Shown here one piece after another: positions 12,571 to 23,223 of a stretch of 64,000 nucleotides of DNA. This DNA is from Jaltomata sinuosa (taxonomy: Eukaryota; Streptophyta; Magnoliopsida; Solanales; Solanaceae), in the NCBI GenBank assembly GCA_003996215.1, contig QJPP01001789.1:248001-312000 (forward strand), written 5' to 3'. Position numbers and translations under genes: made by a program. Position 1 is the stretch's first letter. Every line of letters begins with the position of its first letter. The notes below the pieces were generated by a model. That model searched no databases. It was not told where the DNA came from and saw nothing but the letters and a program-made list of their open reading frames with translations.

Positions 12571-13000
12571 AAAGCGACGGACAGGGACTCATTTATCCGT
12601 CGCTTTTTCTGGAAATTTTATAAAAATTCGCAGAAAATGACGATGTCCGTTGCTTATTTCTTGAACATGAAAATCAAAAGTGATGGACAACATCTCTTTT
12701 CTAGAAAAATTAATTAAATATTTCTAGAAAAGCGACAGATTATGGATTCCCTGTTTGTCGCTTTGTTCTTCATATTCAAGAATAAAGCGACGGACAACGC
12801 CGCTTTTCTGGAAAAAAGTAAAAAAAAAAGTCAAGACTTTTAGATTTGCATCGATGTCCATCGTTTTTAAAGCGACAATGTCCGTCGCTTGTGGAAAAGT
12901 GACGAACCACTTTCCCAAGGAAGTGTGTCCGTTGCTTTTCTGTTAATTTTGGCCAAAAAGGCGATGGACAACGTCGCTTTTGGCCATCGCATTTCAGGAT
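12571..13000. repeat. CACTA subterminal repeats (GCGACGGACA motif)
   Basis: The motif AAAGCGACGGACA or its complement TGTCCGTCGCTTT recurs about a dozen times in both orientations. Clear sites are near 12571, 12597, 12641, 12679, 12730, 12753, 12785, 12852, 12869, 12884, 12925, 12958 and 12973. Adjacent copies are often inverted, giving short hairpins such as 12869-12891. In En/Spm the equivalent subterminal motifs bind the TNPA protein, so these are inferred binding sites for the cognate protein. Confidence 0.85.
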
Positions 13001-13013
13001 TTTTTTAGTAGTG
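13001..13013 (-). repeat. CACTA 3' terminal inverted repeat
   Basis: Read on the minus strand this is CACTACTAAAAAA, the canonical terminus. The outermost five bases, CACTA, name the superfamily. The partner at the left end is missing. Confidence 0.9.
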
Positions 13014-16000
13014 ATAAACAGTGCCATCCATTATAGGTGGCAACCTGTACCTGTATCTTAGGTCAGGCAGGTAAGCTACACATCCGTGCAGCTGACAAGT
13101 CTGGCACCTTTGTTCTATTTTTTTCCTCCTCGTCATACGAGTTCTCCGAAAGGACTTCCCTTGGCGGATCCTTGAGCAAGGTCCTCTTTGTGAGCCCTAT
13201 AATTGTGTGGTTACATCACAATTATTCCCTCCAGAGATCCTTTTATGCTACCTTGTAACCATCGAGGATTCTCATCCAATACAGATAGTCCCTTCGCTTC
13301 TAGGGTGTCATTCTAGCAGGAGTCGAGGACCGGAAAAGACCTTCAATCAAACCCTAGATAGTTTGCCTATATCCCAAAATTCAAAGCGTCTCTTTGTTGT
13401 TAAGTTTTGTATTACCAAGTGTTCGTCGTCCGAAATAGCACCTTTTGGGATGCAAAAAGGTTCTTCTCCTTTTCCCGTGATTGCCACTGTTTATATTTCA
13501 ATCCTTCTCTTGATCTTCTTCTATTCCTTTTTTTGTTAATCAATTCATATGTTTATCCTCCGAAGACCATGATTCCTTGCTTCTTTTTGAACATGTATTC
13601 CACACTGTCCAAAGCTACCATTAGCCAGCAATTTCCAGGAACATTCTGCTTTGATGGTGACTTCAAAGTTGTTCCTAATGAAGATCTCAAACTTTGTCCG
13701 GTCATCGACCTAGGTTCCCTGGTGAAAGAAAGTGACATCCCTGTCATCCATCATGATTGTGAGTTTCTCAAATACTTCCATATGAGGGTGCCATGGTGTT
13801 TGGAGAGAATCATTTCAGCCAGGACTAGCTACTCCTTAGTCCACACTATCCCTTCACTTTGTGTTTTGTATCTTCATTAGTGAATTTGATTGCGGCCTTT
13901 TGTGTGAGGTTTAAGTTGAGTCCAGGTTAAGTTGGCCTTGGCGCATAGAAAACGGTGGCCTGCCTTCACATACTCTCGCTTAAGGTTAGGGAGAGTTTGT
14001 TGCTAGATCATCTTCCTCTATACTCACCTTATTTCTTTCACGGTGGTGTGGTCAAGCAAGTGCGCTGAGGTAGGATCCTCTTCCAGAGTTAGGATGATAT
14101 TCACGATAGATGTTGGATCGACAGGTTCATTACTATTGCCACAGATGACTTTTCAGGCACATCTCTTTTATCTTTCTGGAATATGCATCGTGATTACCTT
14201 CCCTGTTGTATTTTCCTTTCTCTTCTTTTCTCATTCCTTATTCGTCAATTTAATGCTTAGCTCCCCATTGGCATCCCAAGTCAAAAGTATAAATCTTTGT
14301 CTTGCTGAGGGATATTTGTGCATGCATTTCCATAATTCTAAATTCTTTCACCGCTGAGGAGCATTTCTGGGCTAAGATATCTGCCAACGAGGGGTGGAAA
14401 GACAAACACCATGGTACGACACTTTAGCCTCAAGTTGTTTCTCTTTTTACAGGTGCTTTTCTGATGCACCTTTCTTTTTTTTCAAGCCTAAAAGGTGCTT
14501 CAATATTCTTATCCTCGTTTACTATTATGATGGGGTTGATAGGCCGTGGTTCATCCGATGGAGCCAACAAGTCCCTTTTGGAGCCTTCTACAGAAGTTGA
14601 GGCCCAACATCTAAGAGAATAATCGAAGAGACTGTTGGCCCTGAACCTTTGTCCAGGAAAGAGATCAAACCTTGATCTCTTCCTGAAGTCATCTTACTAG
14701 ACGCAGAATTCGATGATGAGGTGCCTTCTACAAAGGTGCTGTCAAAAAATAAAACAGATTCTCCCAAGCCTTCACCTTCTATTAAAGGTGGTAATTCATC
14801 TCTCGGCCAAGATGTACCCAACTCTGCTCCCTTCATAAATGCTCCTGAAAACTTACCACCTCATGTCGAGGGCTTGATTGCAATGCAAGGATGTCCAGTA
14901 GTCGAGATCCTTGCAGAACCTTCTTCTTTCAACTGACCAACCTCGCCCATTAAAAATGAGGTAGTTATTCCCGAGTGTCTTGCTCCTCTTAATATGCCTG
15001 CTATAGCACCTCTTAAGGAAGCCGATGATTACGAGCCAGTTGTTTCTTTCGAGACCTCCACTACCCCTGGTCCTTTTGTTTTTCCTACCTCGACCTCCAT
15101 TGAGTTTTGGGAGATTGTCTTGCAGGACCTGAGTAGATGAGCCTCCTTTTTAGTCCCTTGGGCGTGGCCAGATATCTGGACACCCTAGTTTCAGAGAAAT
15201 ACTATCAGAGAATAGACACAACTTTAGTGGAATGCCTCATGAGTAGCGGTGCCCATGCTTCCGTGAAGGTGAATTTTTATCGTTTATTCCCTGTTCTCTC
15301 TCTTGGTATTTTCTTTGACTAGTCATATTGTTTCTTACATGCCCACGTGTTGATTGTCAAGGGTCTTCTCAAGATCTTGGCAGAGAGAGGGGAATAATTG
15401 TCCATGCATGAAGGGCTCCTCCAGGACTTGTTGACCACTTCTTATCAATCAAAGATCACCAAAGCTTTTGTCCTTCGTGACTCTGAGATTGCTGCCCTTC
15501 AATATGAACTAGCCCTCACCATCAAGGAAAAAAATACCTTTCGCGAGGATGCTCTTAGTTGTGGTAGCGACATTCAATTGCTGAAGAAGGAGGTTTCCTT
15601 GCAGGCCAACCTTATTGAGGGTTTTGACAAAAAAAAGATTTTTTCTCACTGGGAAAGTTAAGGCCTTAGAGGAAAATCCTCTGAAAGGATCGACAGTGAC
15701 TGTTGAGCCTGAAAAATTATCTCATCTCAGAGAGAAGATACACAATCTAAAGACAAAGTGAATGCTTCAATCGTGAAGGCTAGACATCATAAGGAGAAAA
15801 CAGGCCACGATCGGGCGTATAATATTCAAAGGACGAGAGCAGAAACCCTCGAGGCCGTTAGGAGCGGATCACTGGATATTACCAAAGAGTTTGCCAAATC
15901 TCGTTGATTGACAGAGTGGATCAAGCTTTCCATATTGGAGCATGAGGTGTATGCTTCTTCTTCAAATGAGGAGATATTAGATCAGGCCTCCCCCATGTGC

Positions 16001-16030
16001 AATTTTGGTGATTATCTCGATGGTTAATTA
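13014..16030 (+). pseudogene. Unrecognised multi-exon gene relic with coiled-coil C-terminus
   Basis: I do not recognise this gene. Several plus-strand segments have protein-like composition. 13560-13800 includes FPGTFCFDGDFKVVPNEDL. 14721-14936 is proline/serine-rich. 15137-15270 contains LDTLVSEKYYQRIDTTLVEC. 15398-15661 is rich in leucine, glutamate and lysine heptads (RDSEIAALQYELALTIKEKN), and a similar charged stretch continues to about 16025. A plausible intron lies between the last two (GTGAATTTTT near 15270 to an AG before 15398). Stops and frame changes break it. The layout resembles coiled-coil proteins often annotated in plant genomes as putative gypsy-type transposon proteins, but I cannot confirm that family. 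It lies directly outside the CACTA right end. Confidence 0.35.
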
Positions 16031-16596
16031 TGCCACGAGCCTTTTTATTACATCAATGGGAATGGTTCCCCTTGTTTCTGTATGTATGTAAACATATCCC
16101 TTTGAGGGTATTGCTTTTCTATTATAGGACGCTGATATTGATGTGAGGCTAAAAGCCGTGATTATTAAGCTATATGTTGCCTCACATTTTACTTGTTTTA
16201 ATATAATTTTGAGCTTATTTCTTAATGTGTAGGATGAAGAATGAAGGATTTTATACAGATTTTGATCATAATGGAGCTATATTGGAGCTTTGAAGTTTGA
16301 GTAGGAGCTAAGAATGAAGATTTGGAGCATGTCCATAGATACTAGATGAAGACGAAGGCTTAACGAAGGTGAAACAATGAAAAAAGATTAAAAAAAACTA
16401 CACTACAAAAGGGCCCTAGGAGACCCCATAGTGCAAAAGACCAGTGTGCACGCCAAGTCTATCCCAAAATCCTATGGCACCCCATAGGGCGCCGCACTAG
16501 GTGCCATAACAGGCAAAACTAGGCCTATTTAGACTGGTTTGATCTCTTCAACCCAGAACCGATATGGAACCCCCCAAAACCCTTTATATACTACAC
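16031..16596 (+). mobile_element. LTR-like fragment with palindromic island and TATA-like site
   Basis: No ORF is present. From about 16400 to 16530 there are GC-rich, self-complementary words (GGCACCCCATAGGGCGCCGC, TAGGTGCC). A TATA-like TTTATATA follows at 16583-16590. Upstream text such as ATTTTGAGCTTATTTCTTAATGTGTAG is reminiscent of Athila/Tat-type LTRs. No TG...CA boundaries or duplication were found, so this is a tentative LTR piece. Confidence 0.35.
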
Positions 16597-17690
16597 TTAG
16601 TTAGATTTTAGAGAGGAGAACCGATGACTTGAAGAATATCTCTTCAAGTCTTTCAATGCCTGCTGACATTTTGGAGTCCATTCAAAATCGTTCATTTTTT
16701 TAGCAAAGAGAAGAAATTGTGACTTCTTTTGAATGACCGAGATAAGAACCAGCTTAATGCTTTCAATCTTTTGGTGAGTCATTGAACAACTTTTACATCC
16801 TCAAGGACTTCATGAATTTGTTTAATGACTTTAATTTTTCTGGGTTATGCCGCCCATTCATTCGGAACTGAGGAAGTAACATTCTTTCTCTCTACCAGGT
16901 CATAAATTTTTAAAGCAATTTGATGTCTCCTTGCATATTTTGAAGATGTCAGTCTTCCATGCTTACACTTTTGTTTTCCAGCGTGTGCTTGCACAAAAGA
17001 ATTTGCAAGATGTTTAAGAGATTTTATAGATTGTTTAGGTATTAAGGAATATCATGTCATGACCTCTTTAGTCAAGATTTCTTTGATTTTTTTTTAGTAG
17101 AACCCGTTTGATCTCATATGATTCCATATCATTTACTTTAACTGTGCATATGTATGTCATTACATGCTCTTGAAGATTTATTTTCCCATTATATTTTGAG
17201 ATGTCAGGTATCTTGAAGTTTTTGGAAATCAATTTTGGAGACATACTCTGTGGGGATAGAAGATGTACATGTCTCCTTAAATATATATCTTTTAAACTGG
17301 TAGGTCCCCCTGATATTTGATTCATATGAGTGTAAAATTCTTTCTCATTCGGTCTATTCAGTTAGTCAATGCCATTAGACATTTCATGATTTTGATCGAC
17401 TCTATGTTACTAAGAGCATTACCATTATTTTTTCCCTGATCTTTGACCTTGTTATGGTGAGTCGGTTCATCTCGTGGTACCTCCTGATGTGATCTTTTCT
17501 TGCAAACTCAGTATTGCTTTCTCCTCTGTATCTAGTAAGATAGAGATCTTCATCAAGTCATATTCGATGACTTTAATCGCATCCTGGTCACTATCGCTTT
17601 CATCATGTTGAATTTGATCATGATGAGAAGTCTCCAGCCTGTTTCCCACTTGATTTTCTATTGTGATTGAATCAACTTCATTTGTGCGGG
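16597..17690 (-). pseudogene. Tat-like Ty3/gypsy gag and pol remnant
   Basis: Read on the minus strand from high to low coordinates. An N-terminal gag piece (17649-17467) holds a charged stretch DESDSDQDAIKVIEYDL. A gag core follows (17325-17068) with NFKIPDISKYNGKINLQEHV. More gag (about 17040-16870) includes LANSFVQAHAGKQKCKHG. The sequence then jumps directly to the reverse transcriptase-RNase H linker (about 16850-16597), with FEWTPKCQQALKDLKRY. Protease and most of reverse transcriptase are deleted. Several frameshifts and stops occur. The FEWTPxCQQAL signature is typical of Tat/Ogre-group polyproteins. It is a dead fragment. Confidence 0.75.
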
Positions 17691-17840
17691 ATTGATCAAA
17701 ACAAGTTTGGCATTGATGTTAATCAAATTAGTGTTTTCACTGCCAGCCATTAAGTCAATTGATTATTTTGAGTTGCACAAAAAACAGAGTTTGTTAGTAG
17801 TAGTTTTGAGAAATCAAATCAATACCACAATTATTTTTAG

Positions 17841-17858
17841 CCTCACGGTGAGCACCAA
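17841..17858 (-). other. Candidate primer-binding site of the minus-strand Tat-like element
   Basis: The minus strand reads TTGGTGCTCACCGTGAGG, just upstream of the gag remnant and at the edge of LTR-like sequence. TTGGTGCT-type primer sites occur in Tat-group elements. I did not match the full sequence to a specific tRNA. Confidence 0.4.
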
Positions 17859-18500
17859 GTTGTTTACCCTAAAAATGGTACATTTGAATTTTAAGTGAGG
17901 TTCAAAGGATGCTTGGCTGAATTGATCGAATATAGTGAAATAAGCAAATTAGTTATGTTATTTACCAAAAAAAAAAGGTACAATTGAATTTGTAAGTGAA
18001 GTTTAAAGGATATATGGATCGAATTGATCAAATATAGTGAGATAAGAAAACTAGTAATACCATAAACAAGAAGAGAAATAGAGAAATTGAAATAGATGAT
18101 ATATTAAATAAATATAGCATGTATTGGCGTAAGCATGGTGACATAGAGATATCCGGTAGAGCTAATTTTAGCACTCAACACTAATGAACTGACAGCCGTG
18201 ATGCTAGAGAGAAATACAAGTACTTGATAAAAAGACTTCAATATTCTACAAAGTGATGATTCTAAATCTTTTATAGAGGTAGCTTCTTAGGAGCTTATAG
18301 TAAACATTAATTATCTCCTCATTAATTCATGATAAAATGATTAATTGAATGACATTTAAGAATAAAGAAGTAACGTCCGACATCATTCATGGGTCGGTTG
18401 CATAACGGCTGGTGTTGGCGACTGACTTCTCCTCCGGGTTTTCTGACCATTGGTCCGGTATATTTTACATGGTGTAAGTTGCACCATCAGTCTCTGAGAT
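17859..18500 (-). mobile_element. Probable 5' LTR remnant of the Tat-like element
   Basis: The region lies beyond the candidate primer site and has no coding potential. It contains a duplicated segment of roughly 80 bases. One copy is at about 17870-17945 (ATGGTACATTTGAATTT...GAATATAGTG) and the other at about 17975-18045 (AAGGTACAATTGAATTT...AAATATAGTG). The outer boundary is not clear. The assignment rests mainly on position. Confidence 0.4.
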
Positions 18501-19102
18501 AATGTTGTTGCCTTGGTTACCTTCCACGTGTCACTCTATGATTCAATCATGTGTCTTGTCTAGTTATGTCTTGAATAATTTCTATTACTCTTATGTGTCA
18601 TAATTTAATACGATTAGGTATCTTGACTATCTTTATCCTATATAATGTCACATTCTATGAATTTGGATCGTGGCAATGCGCAAGGTGCATGATCGGAACT
18701 CGCCTTGATGTTGCGGTTGTTTGAATGGATGAGCCAAGATTGGCGCAAGGCCATCAACCTCTTAACACTGAATTATTACAAAAAGAAGAAAAAGGATCCC
18801 ATTATGGACCACGTTTATGTTTTACTCTGCATGAGAGCAAGTGGTATTGGCCTTCCTAATTATTATTTTATTCGTCCCAATTTACGTGAGGTTTCCAAAT
18901 TTTTAGAGTCAAATAAATTATTTTTTTATCGTAACTTTTTCATATATTTTTTAAATACTTTAAATTTTGATTATCGTAACTTAATTAGTAGTAATTTCTA
19001 TATAACTTTCAAATATGTAAATTTTTATTTTTAAAAAAATAAAAAAATTCTAATGTTTGAATCTGGGAATGAGGGAGAGTGATGAATGGAATGGACTACC
19101 AC
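18501..19102. other. Unassigned sequence
   Basis: Nothing convincing was found. 18705-18840 can be read as a short peptide, but the stretch is AT-rich afterwards and lacks similarity to anything I know. Part of 18501-18700 may still belong to the minus-strand LTR. Confidence 0.3.
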
Positions 19103-19278
19103 CAGGGGCGGAGTTAGGTAGGGGCAAGTGGTTTTATCCAAACCTTCTTTGATAAAAAATTACATTGTATTACAAGGCTAAAAATTATCTTTTATGTATA
19201 TATGTAGACATTGAATACCTTAATTTCTTCATATTTTTACTTTCTTCATATTTTTGAACTCTCCTAGTTCCACCATTG
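19103..19278. mobile_element. Short hAT-like MITE remnant
   Basis: The left edge reads CAGGGGCGGAGTTAGG. The reverse complement of the right edge is CAATGGTGGAACTAGG, matching at 11 of 16 positions. The element is about 176 bp with no ORF. GGGGCGGAG-type ends are common in small plant transposons. I saw no clear 8-bp target duplication, so the copy is eroded. Confidence 0.4.
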
Positions 19279-20468
19279 ATAATAATATAAGTAACCGACA
19301 ACAACCCTCTGAGCTCTTTAAGACTTGGGCAATTTTTCTTTTTTTAAGTTAGCTTTTGGGGTGTGAATAAAACTCAAAATTTAATTTAACAAATACATAA
19401 ATTAAGTTTATATCTCGAGATATAAACAATATTACATAAATTAAAAGTAGAGAAAGAGTAACTAAGTATTTAGGAATTTCGTAGTATGTGGTCGGTCCCC
19501 GTTTGACATAGTTGGAAATGAGACTTGACTTGAAAGCAAATTCATTTTTAAATAATATTACATTCAAAAAGTTGCACTCCAATAAATTGGCTTTCCATCA
19601 CGTCATCATACCATCATCATGACCTCTCTATTCTATACTGGAAGTGCGATCCCAACTCCCAACTACCAATTCTCATTGTTCTTTCGTGGCGTCAAAAATT
19701 TTAATATGAGTGTCAAAAGATACTTCCAAAATTTAAATATATATGTATAAAAAATAATATTTAACTTTTATATATATTTTTTTTTTATATATATATATAT
19801 ATATAGTACTTAGTATAATTTTTTTTGTTAAGGTATTTGACTAATTATCCTTCGACATAGATTAGCTATGCTCTTGCTGTTCTTTCATTTTAATTTATGT
19901 GATGTTATTGAAATTTTATGAGTTAAATATTTTAATTTTAATCATTAAATCATATTAGTAAGTTTTAAGTTTTTTGATATATATATATATATAACGATTA
20001 AAAAGAAGATTCGTTTGAAAATGAAAATCCGAAAAAGGTACTTTACATAAATTTGAATTAATTTTCTTCTCTTTTTTCTTTACGTCAAGGAGTATATATG
20101 TTCTTGCACCCTTACTCATCGGGGGTGGGCAGAGACGAACTCGAAATTAAAATTTTTATGAGCTTAATATTTAAAATTTTAAAATTAATTTTATTGTATT
20201 TTTAAAATTATAAATCGAATTCATATATATTATCTTTTGTAATTTCAATAAATATTTACTCATAAATTTATATATCGCGCTAAAAATATTAAATTTAGAT
20301 GAATTTAATATTAAAAAGGGGGTTTGGATTGGGGGGAGGGGTGGGGTTGAATTGTAGACATGGGACATAGATTTTTGCATGTGCATGTGATATAATAAGT
20401 AGTAATGTCAGTCCATGCATGTGATTGAAACGAAATGACACAAGTGGACCTATTTTTATTTTTTTTTT
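19279..20468. other. AT-rich intergenic sequence with TA microsatellites
   Basis: No gene is visible. Runs of (TA)n lie near 19786-19805 and 19977-19993. The remainder is low-complexity AT-rich DNA with a G-rich spot at 20316-20346 (GGGGGGAGGGGTGGGG). Confidence 0.7.
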
Positions 20469-21184
20469 AGAAAATGATCGAGACCCTCTAAAGTTGGTCG
20501 ACATTTGAAAGTAGACACCTAAATTTTACGGGGTTCTATTACCCCACTCAACTAACTATACCGTTCTAAATACTCCATTTTGATCCATTTTCTCACCAGC
20601 TTTTGTTTCAAAAGGAGCGCGTGTGTCTCACCCCTTAATTAAATATTAATAATAATTTTAATTACCCAACCCGTGTAAAAAAGTCGGGTTTTACCCGACC
20701 GACCCGCCCTCTTTTGTCTTCCCCCTCTTCTAGATATTTCTATTTTTTCTAAATCGATCAAATTCCAAAAAGTAAAAATCTAAGAAAATGTTAGGATTGT
20801 CATCGTCTTTGTCAATCTCTGAGATTGTGATGTCGAAAACTAAGAAACTGCATAGTAAACAAAGTAGTGAAGAGGAGAGAAATTTTTTTTGGAGAAGCTT
20901 CAACGGCTATAATGGAGATTGGGGGAGTTTGAGAAGATGGGTTTCTCTTTATAAAGAAACAATTTAAATTAACAATGCCACGTGACTTTATTTAATTGGT
21001 CTGTGGCAGCAAATTCAATCACTCACGCGCTCTTGCCACGTGAGAACACTGCTGGTGAGAAAATGGATCAAAATGGGGTATTTAAAACGGTATAGTTAGT
21101 TGAGTGGGTAATAGGACCCCCATAAAATTTAGGTGTCTACTTTAAAATATCGACCAACTTTAGGGGGATCTTGATGCATTTTCT
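20469..21184. mobile_element. Mutator-like non-autonomous element with long inverted repeats
   Basis: The left arm (20469-20600) and right arm (21051-21184) are inverted copies of about 130 bp, roughly 85-90 % identical by eye. The left arm begins AGAAAATGATCGAGACCC and the reverse complement of the right arm begins AGAAAATGCATCAAGATC. Both share CTAAAGTTGGTCGA, GTAGACACCTAAATTTTA and TTTTGATCCATTTTCTCACC. The flanks are TTTTTTTTT (20460-20468) and CTTTTTTTT (21185-21193), consistent with a 9-bp target duplication with one mismatch, though poly-T makes this weak. The interior has no transposase. Long inverted repeats with a 9-bp duplication are typical of Mutator-like elements. Confidence 0.75.
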
Positions 21185-21340
21185 CTTTTTTTTAATCTAC
21201 TCATAAGTCACAACTCATTGTATACTACTATTACTATTCGTCACTAAACCAAATAAGCAAATACTTTCTAAATTTCAATTCATGTATTTCAGTTTCTTTT
21301 TTAAATCTATTTTAAAAAATGATTACTTTCTATGCAAAAA

Positions 21341-22042
21341 AAAAATGGTTTAAAATATTTTAAAACTATTAGAAATAGAATAAAATATTCTCCGTTTGTT
21401 TTTTGGTCCAAAATGCCCCATAGAAATAGGTTAAATGCTTTTATTGTTAGTAAAATGACTTAATTATGCCCCTATCTACTAAAAACTAAGTCTTGTAAAT
21501 ACTTGCTACCTTTCACTAACTATTTCATGAGTATTTGTTATATATTTTCCAGCATACATATATTAAAAAACTCTTTCTTTCAAAAATTAAATAAACAAAT
21601 GAAAGAAAATCACCTTATTTATTTTTTCTTTATTAAGACCTGAATTCGAGTTTTTAATAAAAATTTATCTCATTTTTAAGAATAACAATTACATCACATA
21701 TATATGTGTTGACTTCTATAAAGAAAAAATATTATGAACCGAAAAAGTACATCTTTCAAATGAAGGAGAAAACACAATATATATATATATATAAAAAAAA
21801 AAAAAAAGTAGCTAGCCTTTTTCTCAAGGCGAAGTCCATCTGAGGAAAAAAAAAGAAAAAGTTTAAAAGGTGATACATGCATTGCTTGGAGGTTCGTTAA
21901 TGGAACAGGGGCATAATTGAGTCACTTTTCAAATGGCAAGGGTATTTTTTTATTTGTTTAGGGATATATTTGGACAAAAAATCAAATGAAAGGCGTTTTA
22001 ATTCTGTTTTTAATAGTTTAAGGGCATTCTTTTACCCTTTTC
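21341..22042. mobile_element. Second foldback-type element, divergent arms
   Basis: The reverse complement of the right end (AAAAGGGTAAAAGAATGCCC, TTAAACTATTAAAAACAGAA) aligns imperfectly with the left end (AAAATGGTTTAAAATATT, TTAAAACTATTAGAAATAGA). The similarity continues inward past TTTTTTGGTCCAAAATGCCC to AATTATGCCCCT near 21465-21476 and its complement near 21909. Arms are about 130 bp with many differences. The interior is AT-rich and non-coding, with a TA run at 21778-21792. It is probably Mutator-like. The exact ends are uncertain. Confidence 0.55.
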
Positions 22043-22586
22043 CTTATTATATGTAGTAACTTTTTAATCTTAACCTCTCATATGATATATATGTTTAAAA
22101 TTATAAATTTATAAGTCATTTTAGTATTACTCTCATCTTTAATATAAAATCATAAGATCCAAAAATTATTATTATTTTTTGAAATTTCGTATGCATTCAA
22201 ATTAAGACGCACAAAGTAAATTGGAGAGAGTACTACTTTCAATATTTACATAGAAACAGAAGCAGAGACAACAGAAGTTCCATGGAATCTGCAGCTTTAC
22301 ATCATATATAGGCTGACCCGAATCGCACATAAAACTTTAGCATGATATATGATAATTCGAAATTAAAATTAAAATATTGAAAAATTATACCAAAAATATT
22401 ATAACTTGCAACTCTCTAATGTTATAAGATGAAAAGAATATATTTTATAAAATATTGGTGAAATTTTACATTGTTTGAATCTCAAAAAGTGAAAAGTGTC
22501 ACATAAATTGAACACAGAATTAAGTGGGCTTTGATCATGAAAATAAAAAAAAATCACTTTATTTGAAATTTTTGGAGTTGGAGTTG
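22043..22586. other. AT-rich sequence, possible Stowaway-like scrap
   Basis: No gene is visible. Near 22190-22235, wording such as GCATTCAAATTAAGACGCAC and TTGGAGAGAGTACTA resembles the end of common plant MITEs. No matching partner end was found. Confidence 0.3.
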
Positions 22587-22846
22587 TGTTGGCCATATCT
22601 TTTTGGAAAGACTTTTTAGAATTTAAAGTGTTTAATATATAACTAAAAAGTGAAAAAGTGAGATGGAAAAAAATGAAAACAAGTATTTAGGTGTTTTCAC
22701 TTTTCCAAATACAACTTCAAATTATATTGAAGTTGTATTTGGAATTTTTATGGCCAAACAACATTTTTTGAATAAAGTGAAATAATTTTTTGAAAAATAG
22801 TGAAATAATTTTTTGAAAAATAGTGAAATTTTTTTATGGCCAAACA
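22587..22846. mobile_element. Small MITE with central perfect hairpin
   Basis: The left edge TGTTGGCCATA and the right edge TATGGCCAAACA form an imperfect inverted repeat (TTGGCCATA shared). The interior has no ORF. It contains an 18-bp perfect hairpin at 22703-22744 and a repeated GTGAAATAATTTTTTGAAAA near 22782-22830. TGTTTGGCCAT ends are frequent in plant hAT-type MITEs. No duplication was confirmed. Confidence 0.5.
22703..22744. repeat. 18-bp perfect inverted repeat (hairpin)
   Basis: The left arm TTCCAAATACAACTTCAA (22703-22720) and the right arm TTGAAGTTGTATTTGGAA (22727-22744) are perfect complements separated by ATTATA. Confidence 0.95.
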
Positions 22847-23215
22847 CATTTGTATTAGTTGACAAGCTAACAATTTAAGGTTGAATAATATTGAAGACTA
22901 GAGAAAAAAAACATAAAAATAAGGAATGAAAACATTGCAAAGGCTCTTTATTTACTTCAAAGCTTTTTCAAAGACTCTAAATAAAGTGAAACCAAATTAT
23001 AAGTGAATATATAGGTTATCTTTGATGAGTTGCATTGCTTCCACACGTAGAACTTCATTCATCATGAGCTTCTGGCAATGATCTTGACATAATCACTGTG
23101 GCTGCTGTATTTATGTATGTGAGAATCTTCAATTATTCCAATTTCAGCTTTGTCATCCACCAACACTTGGAGTTCATATATAGGTGTGGGAACCTCCAAA
23201 TGATGCCACATTTAA
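22847..23215. other. AT-rich intergenic sequence
   Basis: No gene or repeat was recognised between the small MITE and the hAT-type element. Confidence 0.6.
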
Positions 23216-23223
23216 CTTTTGTC
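23216..23223. other. hAT target-site duplication, left copy
   Basis: CTTTTGTC matches 24167-24174 exactly. Confidence 0.9.

Larger units (their letters stand above)
7666..13013 (+). mobile_element. CACTA (En/Spm) transposon, 5'-truncated
   Basis: The right end reads TTTTTTAGTAGTG at 13001-13013, the complement of a CACTACTAAAAAA terminus, which is the signature of the CACTA superfamily. Inside are, in order, AT-rich tandem repeats, a decayed TNP2-type transposase gene and about 450 bp of subterminal repeats. The left terminus is absent: sequence typical of the element's interior starts immediately after the gypsy LTR at 7665. The three bases after the right end are ATA, a possible half of a 3-bp target duplication whose partner is lost. 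With no left end and a broken transposase, the copy should be immobile. Confidence 0.9.

Noticed and set aside
12724..13027. Short ORFs on both strands across the CACTA end
   Set aside because: They are produced by the inverted subterminal repeats and encode no recognisable protein.
16396..16420. CACTAC near 16400 as a second CACTA left end
   Set aside because: The following bases (AAAAGGGCCC) do not match the terminus at 13013, no subterminal GCGACGGACA words follow, and the position fits an LTR island better.
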